In this document: one piece after another, positions 45,270 through 55,100 of the stretch
Position numbering within the stretch: the stretch's first letter is position 1
How the letters are laid out: every line of letters begins with the position of its first letter
Source: Pinus tabuliformis
Taxonomy: Eukaryota; Streptophyta; Pinopsida; Pinales; Pinaceae
Length of the DNA stretch: 64,000 nt
Direction: 5' to 3'
Assembly (NCBI GenBank): GCA_031772625.1
Contig: CM062815.1
Location: 122,807,977-122,871,976 of the forward strand
The notes under the pieces: generated by a model
The model's database searches: none
Told to the model about the DNA's origin: nothing
The model's input: only the letters and a program-made list of their open reading frames with translations
Program-made: the position numbers and the translations under genes

Positions 45270-46448
45270 TTCTGGTCGGGCTGTCCTGTCCTGTTTCAGA
45301 CTCTACATCTCAAGGCATAAGTTTTTCAACTGTTTGCTGAACTCCCAAGTTAGGATCCTGTATCAGGGTCTCATGTAGCCTCATCGTGATATCCAAGGCC
45401 TCTGCTTGAGTCGTTAACCTCTGTTGTGACAATGTGTTCCTCAAATGTGGCGTTAGCGATGCTACAAACCATTCGCGGTGCTGTCCATTCGTCAAAGTCA
45501 TATTAGCTTCGCGAATCGTGCACTTCAGTCTCTGATCCAATTCCCAAGGGGTCTCGCCTGGTAACATTGTGATCTACTTGAACCCAATGATCGACTGCAC
45601 CTCTGACTTCGGCCTGCTAAATTATCTGTTCAGCATAATTTGGATATCCGCGATCCCCGCATTCAGATTGTTAATTGAATGCTTAATATATCAGGTCAAT
45701 GTGCGATCCTGTAGACCACTGACCAGCGTTTCTTTCTTTATATTGTCATCTATAACTCCCTGTGCTTCCCAGACGACTTTTATCACGAACCAAAACTGGT
45801 TCAGATCTTCATTTCCTACTCCCTTGAACACTGACAACTTTAGCGTGCTTGCCATATTGACTCGTGGTGGTGGTGGAGGTGGTACGGGCGAAGGTGGGGG
45901 TGCAGGCAGTGAAGCTGGTAGTGGTGTGGGTGGGGGTGGTATGTGCAGAATCCTTTGTCTTATCAAATTGATCGCACTCCTTGGTGAGACCTTCGCAAGC
46001 TCCTCCTCATCCCTTCATGGAGGTGAAATCAAAGGGCTATTCTCGGGTCCCTTACTTCCTTTGTTTCTGTAGGTTTTTCCACTTCGCGTAGCTCCAGAAA
46101 TCAAGGTAATTACATAACCCTCTTTTCACATAATAACATTTTAAGCCAAGTATTCATAGACTTTACGTACTTACCTCACGGTCCTTTGAGAAAGCGTCGC
46201 TTTGCCTCGTTATAACTGACTGAAGTATCTACCACGAACTCAGTAATGAATCCTCCTATAATTCGATCGAGCCAGTGATCAACAACGAGTGCGATCTTAT
46301 CCTTCGGTACTTCTAATCTGCGCACCAACTCTGGGGTCCACACAATAGGATTGTTGAGCTTCCACCTTCCTTGGCTATTTGCTATCTTCGCGATCCACTC
46401 GTACAACTTAGTAGGGAAAGATGCGAAGAAAATTTCATGGATCTCCAT
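45270..46448 (-). pseudogene. gag: Element G gag capsid part and N-terminal region
   Basis: Three minus-strand frames form the gag body. Frame 46176-46448 starts MEIHEIFFASFP and has no clear relative. Frame 45691-45966 has a proline-rich stretch (PPPPTPLPASLPAPPP) followed by LKLSVFKGVGNEDLNQFWFV, and frame 45310-45567 has LPGETPWELDQRL and REWFVASLTPHLR, both typical of Ty3/gypsy gag. Stops and shifts separate the three. The opposite strand of the proline-rich stretch gives a glycine-rich shadow frame. Confidence 0.72.
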
Positions 46449-46623
46449 GTACAGGTAGCAGTCTAACCACTCTTCCTTTGATAGTTGCGGGTTCCTGTTC
46501 TCCTACGCCGTGAAATCGTGAATTCCCCTGTCCAACCAACCTTAAATTTTTTTCTTAGTTGGATTCCAATGATACGACATCAGACATCTTTATGCAGATT
46601 CTGGTCCCGACAACATAACTATT

Positions 46624-46913
46624 TGTTGGCTTGATGGGGTCTGACCCAGGTTTAGAGTTATTTAGCCAAAAAAATCCCTGTACTACTGGCCCTTTCGACA
46701 ATAGTCCGCTTCAGGTATATCTCTCAAGGGTGCGGACCATGGGTAGATCTCTCAAACCGACATTACACTACAAAAATGAGGGTGGACAACCATCTGACTC
46801 ATTTACCATGTTCGCGCTCCGCGCCCACACATCGTGGAGTCTTTACATTATAATTAGTCAACACTTGGGCTCTAAGCCCCAAAGCTTGCCTTGGGGGATC
46901 CTGTACCCAAAAG
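46624..46913 (-). repeat. Element G 5' LTR, internally deleted
   Basis: This copy of 290 bp matches both ends of 39798-40674. It begins tgttggcttgatggggtc and ends gtacccaaaa (the partner ends cccaaca). The joint lies near 46715, after ttcgacaatagtccg. Confidence 0.82.
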
Positions 46914-46918
46914 TTTGA

Positions 46919-47274
46919 GTCCAAGCTCTCAGAGGCATGAGTTCTCTTTACACCCCCAGTCCCTTTTCATTGTGTGTTTCCTCTTTCTGGTGCTCTAATG
47001 CTTGTATCTCTACTTATTCAGTACCCTTCTAGGCGTGGGTCATGGTTCTTGACTGATCCACCACCTTCGTATACTTGGTTACCATGTTGCGCATGTGCAT
47101 TCATATTTGGAGTGTTCTCCACAGTCTCTTTTTCTTCTTCCGAAAGGCGAGGGTAAATACCTGCCATCCCTTAGGCTTATGGGTTTGCATATTTTTCCTT
47201 TTTAAGATCTTTTTTTCCCATGGGCATGTGCTTTGCAAGTCTTTTGTTTGAAAACAAATTTGTTATATGAATGA
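46919..47274. other. Spacer between G and H, no gene recognised
   Basis: A mixed-composition stretch with short frames only. I see no motif, repeat or element end except G's target copy at 46914-46918. Confidence 0.55.
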
Positions 47275-48106
47275 TGTTGAATAGAGTTAGAGAAGGAAGA
47301 GTTCAACCAAGTTTAGAGGTGCATTAAACTTAGCAGGGAGACCCACAAAGCAGGGAGACCCACACATTTCTAATTTAGTTGATTTATTTTTTTCCTATGT
47401 GTTGGCTTAGGAAAAAAATATTTTTTCTATTTTTAATTTATAAGTTGATGCCAACATAATATGTTAAAGTATTCACATCCTTGTGACTGCTTTGTGGGGC
47501 CTAATTTGAATTATTAAAAGGAGATATAAGGCAATTGATGGAGTCATTTCAAAAAGGCATCATAAAAGTATGCGTGTTCTCTTCAAAAAATTGTAGTTAG
47601 CAAGTTCATAGCTAGGGCTTCACTTCCAACATAGAGGAGTAGAGAAACGAGGACACTTTGGCCTTCATATTTCTAGTCCACCATTTCCCAGCAGGAGGCT
47701 GAGTATGTCTACGTAGGGGCTGCGCAACAAGTCGTACAAATTTGTATGGATTTGCACAACCACGTAGATAGAGAGAGGGACGTGTGCAAGTGAAGAAGGC
47801 ACAAAGGGTTGTAGTGGTTGCTGAGAATATAGGGAAGTTTCCCCTCTTCCTTGTAATTTTTTGAAAGATCATTTGCAGAAGAAAATAAAATAACGCTCCC
47901 GCTTTGCAAATTTTTTGTAGTTGGGGTTTATTGGGTAAATTTACATGTTTATGTGTTAGCGTTCTTATGTCTTTAGAGTTTATTTCCGCTACTACTTTTC
48001 AGTTAGAATACCCAATATATTTAGTGAATGTATTTGAAAGTTCAATTTCAGTTTCTTTCACTTCAAAAAATTCAATAAATTAACTAATAGGTATTAAAAT
48101 CTAACA
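47275..48106 (+). repeat. Element H 5' LTR (start inferred)
   Basis: The end is fixed by the primer site. The start at tgttgaatagagttag is inferred from TG...CA logic without the second LTR to compare, so it could be off by tens of bases or more. Confidence 0.6.
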
Positions 48107-48120
48107 TGGTATCAGAGCTC
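48107..48120 (+). other. Element H primer binding site (tRNA-Met)
   Basis: TGGTATCAGAGCTC directly follows the LTR end ctaaca. Confidence 0.88.
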
Positions 48121-48149
48121 AACCTTTGATTGAAGACCCAAAAGCATGC

Positions 48150-48651
48150 TTAATTCCTTAAGAGAAGGTTTAAAGACAAAATAAGGTGTCATTTATTAGT
48201 GAGCACTTGCACTAAGGTGTTCTAGAGAGAGATTTGCACAAAAGTTTTCTCCAAGCAACTTTGCACTAGGTTTTCTGAGTAGATCGAATTGCAATATGGC
48301 ATATTTGGGGCTGATATTTGAGGAACACCTTGATGGGGCCTCAAATTTTTGTTCTTGGAGGTAGAGATTGGTGTAGTGTTCGAGGAACAAGGAGTTTGGG
48401 AGTTTGTGGATAGTCCACTAGCCTAACGAACAAACCCTCAACAACTGGCTTAACATAATAAGAAATACTTAAAGGCCAAAGGAATTATTCTTGAAGGAGT
48501 CAAGGATCATATCATACCACACCTCTCTTGCAACATGACAACTCAGGCTATGTGGGAAGCCATCATAGGGATGTACTAGTGTTTGAGTGAGGCTAGGAAG
48601 ATGGTACTTAGATACAAACTCAAAAACATCATAATGATGAAGTCTGAGTGA
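48150..48651 (+). pseudogene. gag: Element H gag fragment, copia-type
   Basis: One frame with several stops reads KAKGIILEGVKDHIIPHLSC, then MTTQAMWEAIIGMY, then EARKMVLRYKLKNIIMMKSE. This follows the copia gag (UBN2) pattern ILLDGVKDHIIPHL...MWDALxxLY...RKMxLRxKL. The fragment ends where element I is inserted. Only the N-terminal third of gag is present in this window. Confidence 0.75.
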
Positions 48652-48806
48652 TGTAGGTTTTAACCCTATACAGAAATTACCTGCATATGAATTCTAAAAC
48701 ATAGAAAATAATAATGCGAGAGCAGAACACATAAAACACATATATACAGATATTTTCCCCTGGATCCTAAAACCGGGACTACCAGCTTGATTTTTCCTTA
48801 TGTTCC
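48652..48806 (-). repeat. Element I 3' LTR, U5-side fragment
   Basis: It begins tgtaggttttaaccctatac, the complement of an LTR end in ...cctaca. It stops at element J's left target copy gttcc (48802-48806). Joined to 62610-62918 it gives an LTR of about 464 bp. Confidence 0.72.
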
Positions 48807-50892
48807 TGTTATCACACCAAGAAACTCACCTAGGTTGTAAATTAGTGATGCTCAGGAACATTACAAATTCAACAGTTATGGTTGGATAAGATGATGGATA
48901 AATGGAGATATGCTGCACATTTAAGCCAGATAACCACTCCTACTATGATTATCCCCATACATGGGTGAAGACCCCCAAACTACAAGGCTTTCAACTACCA
49001 ACTACTCACAGTTTAAGGTAAAGGTGATGATGGAGAAGACTAATTACACCAGCAGATACATAGGACCCTGTGATGGCCAACTGCAACTAGTTAGAAGGTC
49101 TGTAGCACTATTGTTTAATACACAGACATGATGACAGCTCCCTGATGTTAAATAACAGCAATCTGCAAGCAATTTTAATGAACCACTAAATTATAATACA
49201 GAGGTGGGATGACAGCCCCTTTGATATTAAACATTCACAACACATCAAATAAATGCCAGCAGGCACAGCCTGGAACAAGAAAGAGAAGTGGAAAGTGAGC
49301 AGGTGACAGCAAAAGAAGCTTGTATTAGTTGAAAATCAAGACCAGAAGCTGCAGGTCTCATAGTATTTACAGTCTCCAGAAGTTAAAGGCAACAACAAAA
49401 CTATCATTCATCAAACACTCATCAATCCCACTACATCGGTTTTTTCAGTATATATGGTGTCTCATTACACAATCTCTCTGTTAGCTATGCGTGGAGGAGC
49501 CCATAAATGGTCACCAACCACATTTACATTTAGGAGTGGGCCTCTGGTACAAATCTGGCTGTGCTGTAAATGGATTTGACCCCTCTGTTGCTCTGCAGTC
49601 CTCCTTTGAGCAGGTGGCGTGAAATACCAAAGGAGCCATAACCATTGAATGCACTGATCTGATAAACGGTGTCCTGCTTCCTCCTCGGCCATACTTTTGA
49701 TTAATGGCAGCTGCTGAATCATTAAAACGGCTCAATCATGACTGTTTGGCTTTAAAATAGTGAAAAGCTGCTACACTATTCATTCCCGCCCATCACTGTT
49801 TCAACTTTGGCTTTAAAAGGTGTACGTCAACGGTTGATCTGCCCTTAAGAAATCGAACAATTGAGGTGAATATCGGAAGCCCTTTCCTGACTGTCCTTTA
49901 CGTCCCGATAGAATGGCTGTTTTGGAAATGTACAGAGGATGCGTGGCATAGTTCTATTGCATTGGGCTCGTTTGTACGAAAACCACTTGCTGGGCAAAAG
50001 TGGTTCGATAAGGTTGGCAGTTTTCTTTATATTTGAAAACACATAAAACTGCTGCAAAACATGGGAAATTTGCTTTTGGCGGACCTGAATCATATATATA
50101 TTATGTTTTAGAACCCTTTCGGATCCGAAAACTCATCGCAATCGCACCCGCCAGGCATCCTTTGCATTTCTTTATATTTCATAATACATAGAAAATGCGC
50201 CCAAAACCAATGAAAATGCCTTAGCACGGACTTGAAATTTTAATAAAAACCATTTATGGTCCCATCGGGTCCGGCCCATCGGGTCGCAACATAACTCATG
50301 GTAAAGCCCGCCCCTTTGTTATCACCGATAGCGATACGCCGATAGCGATATCGGCGATCGCTCATCGCAAACATAAAAGCCCCGATTTCTTTGATAATGC
50401 CGATGCGGTATTGCTGCGGACCCGAAAATCTATCAAAAAGGATTAATACCACCGTCGGGTCCGGCCCATCGGGTCGCAAACATAAAAGGCCCATGCTCCA
50501 TTGTAAATGCCGATAGCGATACGCCGATGCGATATCGGCGATCGCTCATCGGCGATGTATCATGTCGCTGCCGCTGCCTCCCCCGACTTGCGATATGCCG
50601 ACGCGATCTGGACCGTTGATCGGCCAGATCCAACGGCTGAGATTGATGCGGATCCTTAAGCCTGCGCTTTTGATTTTTACATGGTTTTTAGGGTATTTCC
50701 ACCTCCCGATAGTGTATTTCTGCCCTCCAAAGGGCTTTCTCCTTGCAAATTTTTCGATCGCTGGAAGACTTTTAGCCATAATTTGAGAATTTGAACAAAA
50801 ACAATGGATCCTTCAGCATATTTATAAGTGTAATTGCAGCCTTTGAGAGTGTTTGAACCCTTTTTTGATAGTTTTTCACAGCAAAGCTAACA
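48807..50892 (-). repeat. Element J 3' LTR
   Basis: It begins tgttatcacaccaagaaactc and ends agcaaagctaaca. On the minus strand a TATA-type stretch (CATATATACTG) lies around 49449-49456, and the U3 part (roughly 49800-50892) contains a duplicated block rich in cgatagcgat and cgatatcggcgatcgctc words (50265-50640). The purine tract aaaaggagcaag abuts it at 50893-50904. Confidence 0.93.
50265..50640 (-). repeat. Duplicated ~185-190-bp block with palindromes in J's U3
   Basis: The words tcgggtccggcccatcgggt, ccgatagcgatacgccgat and cgatatcggcgatcgctcat each occur twice, 185-190 bp apart. The segment gccgatagcgatatcggc is an imperfect palindrome. The same arrangement is in the other LTR (about 61975-62350). 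Confidence 0.85.
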
Positions 50893-51072
50893 CTTGCTCC
50901 TTTTGGGGATGAGATCCTCCCTGTGAGGTCTCAAGAACCTGTAGATCAATGCCTTTCCAGCAACAAACAGATTAGCCAAAATTCCTAGTGTTCCATTGGG
51001 CATGGAGTCTACTACAGCTATACTAAAAACTGATAAAAGCACAATATTTACAGCTTTTAAGGCCAAAAGACC

Positions 51073-51372
51073 TTAAATCACATAGTTTTTCAAAAACTGC
51101 CCATTAACAGGGCCATCAAAAACTGGTTCTTCTTCCATACTTTTCAGTATGAAGGTATTGTTCCCTTGAATCTGTGAAATGATGAAAGGGCCTGTCCAGA
51201 GAGCATCAAATTTCCCATGATTGCCTTTCTTTTCTTTAAATGCATCCCATTTCAGAACCAAATCCCCAACCTGCAAATTATTCCTTTTTGCCTTCTTGTC
51301 AAAGACTTCCTTGATCCTTTGTTGATGTGCTGTAGCTTTTTCAATCAACTGCTCTCTGATCTGATATAATTA
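51073..51372 (-). pseudogene. Element J integrase C-terminal part
   Basis: After a TAA at 51370-51372 the minus-strand frame continues with YQIREQLIEKATAHQQRI, NLQVGDLVLKWDAFKEKKGNH and GPFIISQIQGNNTF, ending GQFLKNYVI at 51073. It corresponds to the C-terminal DNA-binding region in element C. It is in the same frame as the catalytic core upstream, so one nonsense change separates them. Confidence 0.88.
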
Positions 51373-52143
51373 TGTTAAATCAGTGATTCTATTGGCCATA
51401 ACATCTTCTTCATTCTGCACTGTTTGGAGCAACTTTGCCACAGGGAGGGTAAGTTGAATTGGAAAAATAGCATCAGTACCATATACCAGCTTGAAAGGAG
51501 AGCAGCCTGTAGATCTTTTGATGGTCACTTTGTCTGCCCAAAGCGCATATTTGAGCTTGGCATCCCAATTCTTCTTATTTTCCTCTAACAGCTTCTTAAT
51601 AATCCTGATCAGACTTTTATTAGAGGATTCTGCTAAACCATTCCCTTGGGGGTAATAGGAGGTGGAATGAACAAGTTTAATGCCCATTGAATCACACATT
51701 TCCTCTAACTCTTTTGCCTTGAAGGCTGCTGCATTATCTATTATAAGCTTATGTGGGCAACCAAATCTGCTGAAAATGTTTTCTGATAAGAATTTCATGA
51801 CCACATTATGATCAGCCTTCCTTGTTGGGATTTCTTCAATCCATTTTGTAAAATAATCAATGGCAACTAATATCCACCGGTGCTGGCCACTGGAGTGTGG
51901 GTTGATTTCACCAATGAAATCCAAGCCCCACTGCTGAAAAGGTCCTTTTGCAATTATTTGCTCTAGGGGCAGGGATTTCAACTGCTGCTTACTTTCAAAT
52001 CTTTGGTACCTGTCACAAGATTTAACAAAAGCAAATACATCAGAAAATAAAGAGGGCCAATAGTACCCAGCTCTGAGAATCTTATGGGCTGCAGTTCTCC
52101 AATAATGATGTCCTCCACACATGATGTTATGGAATTGCTGCAT
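51370..52143 (-). CDS. Element J integrase catalytic part (257-codon open frame)
   Basis: Integrase joins the element's DNA ends to target DNA. The zinc-binding region has GGHHYWRTAAH and SCDRYQRF; the second Cys of the CX2C pair is Tyr here, while element C keeps Cys. The catalytic triad is D75 (QWGLDFIGE), D136 (IIDNAAAF) and E172 (GLAESSN), with 35 residues between D136 and E172 as in retroviral-type integrases. The frame is joined to the polyprotein upstream except for a TAA at 52147-52149, at a position where element C reads a Lys codon. As written, the protein would therefore be cut off before integrase. The start shown is simply the first Met after the stop. Confidence 0.85.
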   Translation of the reverse strand: MQQFHNIMCGGHHYWRTAAHKILRAGYYWPSLFSDVFAFVKSCDRYQRFESKQQLKSLPLEQIIAKGPFQQWGLDFIGEINPHSSGQHRWILVAIDYFTKWIEEIPTRKADHNVVMKFLSENIFSRFGCPHKLIIDNAAAFKAKELEEMCDSMGIKLVHSTSYYPQGNGLAESSNKSLIRIIKKLLEENKKNWDAKLKYALWADKVTIKRSTGCSPFKLVYGTDAIFPIQLTLPVAKLLQTVQNEEDVMANRITDLT

Positions 52144-52146
52144 AAC

Positions 52147-55100
52147 TTATATTGATTGTTCTTTGTCCAGGCATCTTAAAAGCACTCCAGATGGATCCCT
52201 CCAATAAAGCAAGCTATCATTGATGCAATACTTTGTTGCCTTGAGCTTTAACGTTCTTGCTTGACTTTGAGAAAATTCTGAAGGAACTTCTAGCTTTAGA
52301 AGGAAATTAATTATTGCATCATACCAGCTACACGAAGCTAAGTTCTCGGCCACTGACTGTCCTCTCTGCGATTCAGCTGTTTCATGCTCTTCTATTTGAC
52401 CATTTTCTGCTATAGTGAACAAGTAATCAATGTTCAAAGAACTGCAATTTTCTTCAGCCAATAACTTGGCAAGCCCCTGACCTCTTACCAGCGTGGTGGG
52501 CTTCAGCTTTATGTTAAGCACTATCATTTTTGCAATCCATTTCGCTCTTTTTCCATCAGCATCAGGTTGCATTAAGACATCCTTTATTGCAACAGAAGGC
52601 ACATATGCAACTATTTTGGAATGCAAGATGTATACTCTGAAAGCTTTCAAAGATTTGATAAGAGCATAAGCCTGCTTTTCAATAATATCATACCTTAGTT
52701 CAACATCCCTTAGATTCTTGCTGAAAAAGGCCACTGGATGCTCTTGACCTGCTTCATCTTGCTGCAACAAGACAACTGCAATGGTATCCTTAGAGGCAAA
52801 TGAAAATAGGTGAAACTCCTTGCTAGAGTCAGGGCTTATTAAAGTAGGGGCTTCCACAATAGCCATCTTAATGGACTCAAAAGATTTTCCGGCCGCATCA
52901 GTCCATTTTACCTCTGCTTCTTTTTTCAACATGGAGGTTATGTGCTTAACCAGCTTTGCAAAATTAGGAATGAACCTCCTTACAAAGTTAATTTTGCCAA
53001 GAAAAGACTGTATGTCTTTCTTTGATCTTGGAAGAGTCAAGGTCTGAATTGCTTTGACTCTTTCTGGGTCAATTTGAACACCTGCAGCAGACACTAGATG
53101 CCCCAACAGTTTGCCTTCTTCCAAAGCAAATTGGGATTTTTTGGGATTGAGTGAAATTCCAAATTTCCTGCACTTTAAAAACACTTTTTTTAAATGGTGT
53201 AGATGATCATGATGGCTGCCAGAATAAACAGTTATGTCATCAAGATAAATTAGCACAAATTTATCCTTTTCACCCACAAAAGCAATATCCATACCACGCT
53301 GAAAGGTGGCTCCAGCATTCATCAGCCCAAATGGCATTTTGGCATACATGAACGTGCCCCAAGGAGTGGTAAATGTTGTCTTCTCTTGATCATCTGGATG
53401 CACAACAATTTGATTAAAGCCTGAAAATCCATCTATAAAAGACATTACTTTGGCACCTGAGACTTGCAGCAACAAATGTTCCATTTTTGGCAGGGGATAG
53501 TTATCCTTTTTAGAGCATTTATTTAGATTCTTGATATCAACGCACAGTCTGATTTCTCCATTCTTTTTCCTCACAACAACTAGATTGGCCACCCATTTAG
53601 AATATCTGAGAGGCACTATAATCTTAGCAGCCAACAGCTTTTTAATTTCTTTCTCAACCAGAGGAAGGAGCATAGGATTCATAGGTCTCAGCTTCAGTTT
53701 GAAAGAAATAATGTCTTTCTCAAGCGGAATTTTATGCTGAATTATATTCCTGTCATATGTTTTCAGATCACTGTATTCCCAAGCGAACACATCAGCAAAT
53801 TGCCTCATTAATTTGCAATATTCAGCACTCTGATCAGCAGATAAATTAGTGGACAAATTTATGAATTTGGGCTGACCTGGATTTCCTATATCATGCTTAC
53901 AAACTGCAGACTGATCTTCTTTTTGGGCAGCTTTGTAAGGCACATCATTGTGGTCAAACAATCTCTCAAGAGGAATTAGACCCTTAGGGATATGGTTACT
54001 AGGAAGCTGGACTATGCTATTCTTGCCAATTTTATTTCTAAGTTGGGCCTTGGGATCCTCTAACAAAGCATCATTATTTTGGTCAATATGCATTTCAGAG
54101 AACTCATCAATGACTTGAAGGAACCTATTTAACTCATCATCATCATCAAAAACCTTCCAATGGTGAACATTATTAGGCACAGAGGGTCTATACTTCATTT
54201 GTACCTCATAAACTAGTTTGGGAGGCGATGGAGGGATGAACAAACTAGCAGAGACAGCAAGGGAATCAACAAGCTGATTTTGGGCTCTAGGAATATATGA
54301 AATGTAGAAAAAATCAAAGAACTCTTCGACTCTCCATACCTCATCTCTATAAGCTCTCAGCCTTGGATGCTTTGCTTGGAATGTTTTATTTAGTTGCTGA
54401 ATTATCAGATCAGCATCTCCAAACACCTTCAGATTTTTTATTCCTCTATCTTTGGCTTCATGAAGGCCCAACATCAGTGCTTCATATTCTGCTATGTTGT
54501 TTGTCACCTGAAAAACCAGCTTTAGAGACAACTGAACTGTTTCTTGTTGTGGAGATACTAGCACCACCCCTGCTCCTGCAGTCTCCTTGGTACATGCTCC
54601 ATCAAAGAACATCTCCCAAATCTCACCACCTGTATCATGCTCAGCCTGAGCTGTTGGTTTCCTGATCTGCAATGCAGTCTTCTGAGATTCTTCTATTTGG
54701 AGAATGCAAGATCCAAAATCAGTGTCCACTGCATATATTGGATGGTTTGTAGGATTCTTCTCATCACTAATGATATATGCCAGCTGTGTTTCTCTATATA
54801 ACCTCCTGCTTTCTCCTCCAAACACTGGAACAGTTGCATAAGATAGATCATTCTGCAATGTCCCACCTAGTCTCTTCATCCATCCTCTAGACAACAACAT
54901 ACCAAACTTTGGAGGAACATCAGCCACCACTATATCCATCATCATACTTTTCATGGGCAGCTGGGTTAAGGTAATGGCCAGATCCTTAATTAATCCAAGG
55001 AATTTTACCTTCCTTGAATCAAAAGAGAACAAATCATGATAAGGTCTAGTGATATCAAGGCCTAACTCTTCCATGACAGTTTTAGGCATTAGATTGTGGC

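Larger units (their letters stand above)
39798..46913 (-). mobile_element. Element G: RT-less gypsy-like element with gag, protease and 3' coding region
   Basis: The left LTR 39798-40674 (877 bp) pairs with the right LTR 46624-46913, which has lost about 590 bp internally. The perfect target duplication GTTTG lies at 39793-39797 and 46914-46918. Next to the left LTR the minus strand reads gttgggggcc, a purine tract, so the element is minus-strand. The interior encodes gag with several zinc knuckles, a protease-like domain, a second gag-like stretch and a long downstream coding region. No RT, RNase H or integrase motif is visible. The primer site is unclear; a heavily mutated tRNA-Asp type (tagttatgttgtcgggacc, minus strand) is possible. 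Confidence 0.85.

Noticed and set aside
45569..46072. 167-codon plus-strand frame with a long Gly-rich run
   Set aside because: It is the antisense shadow of element G's proline-rich gag segment.
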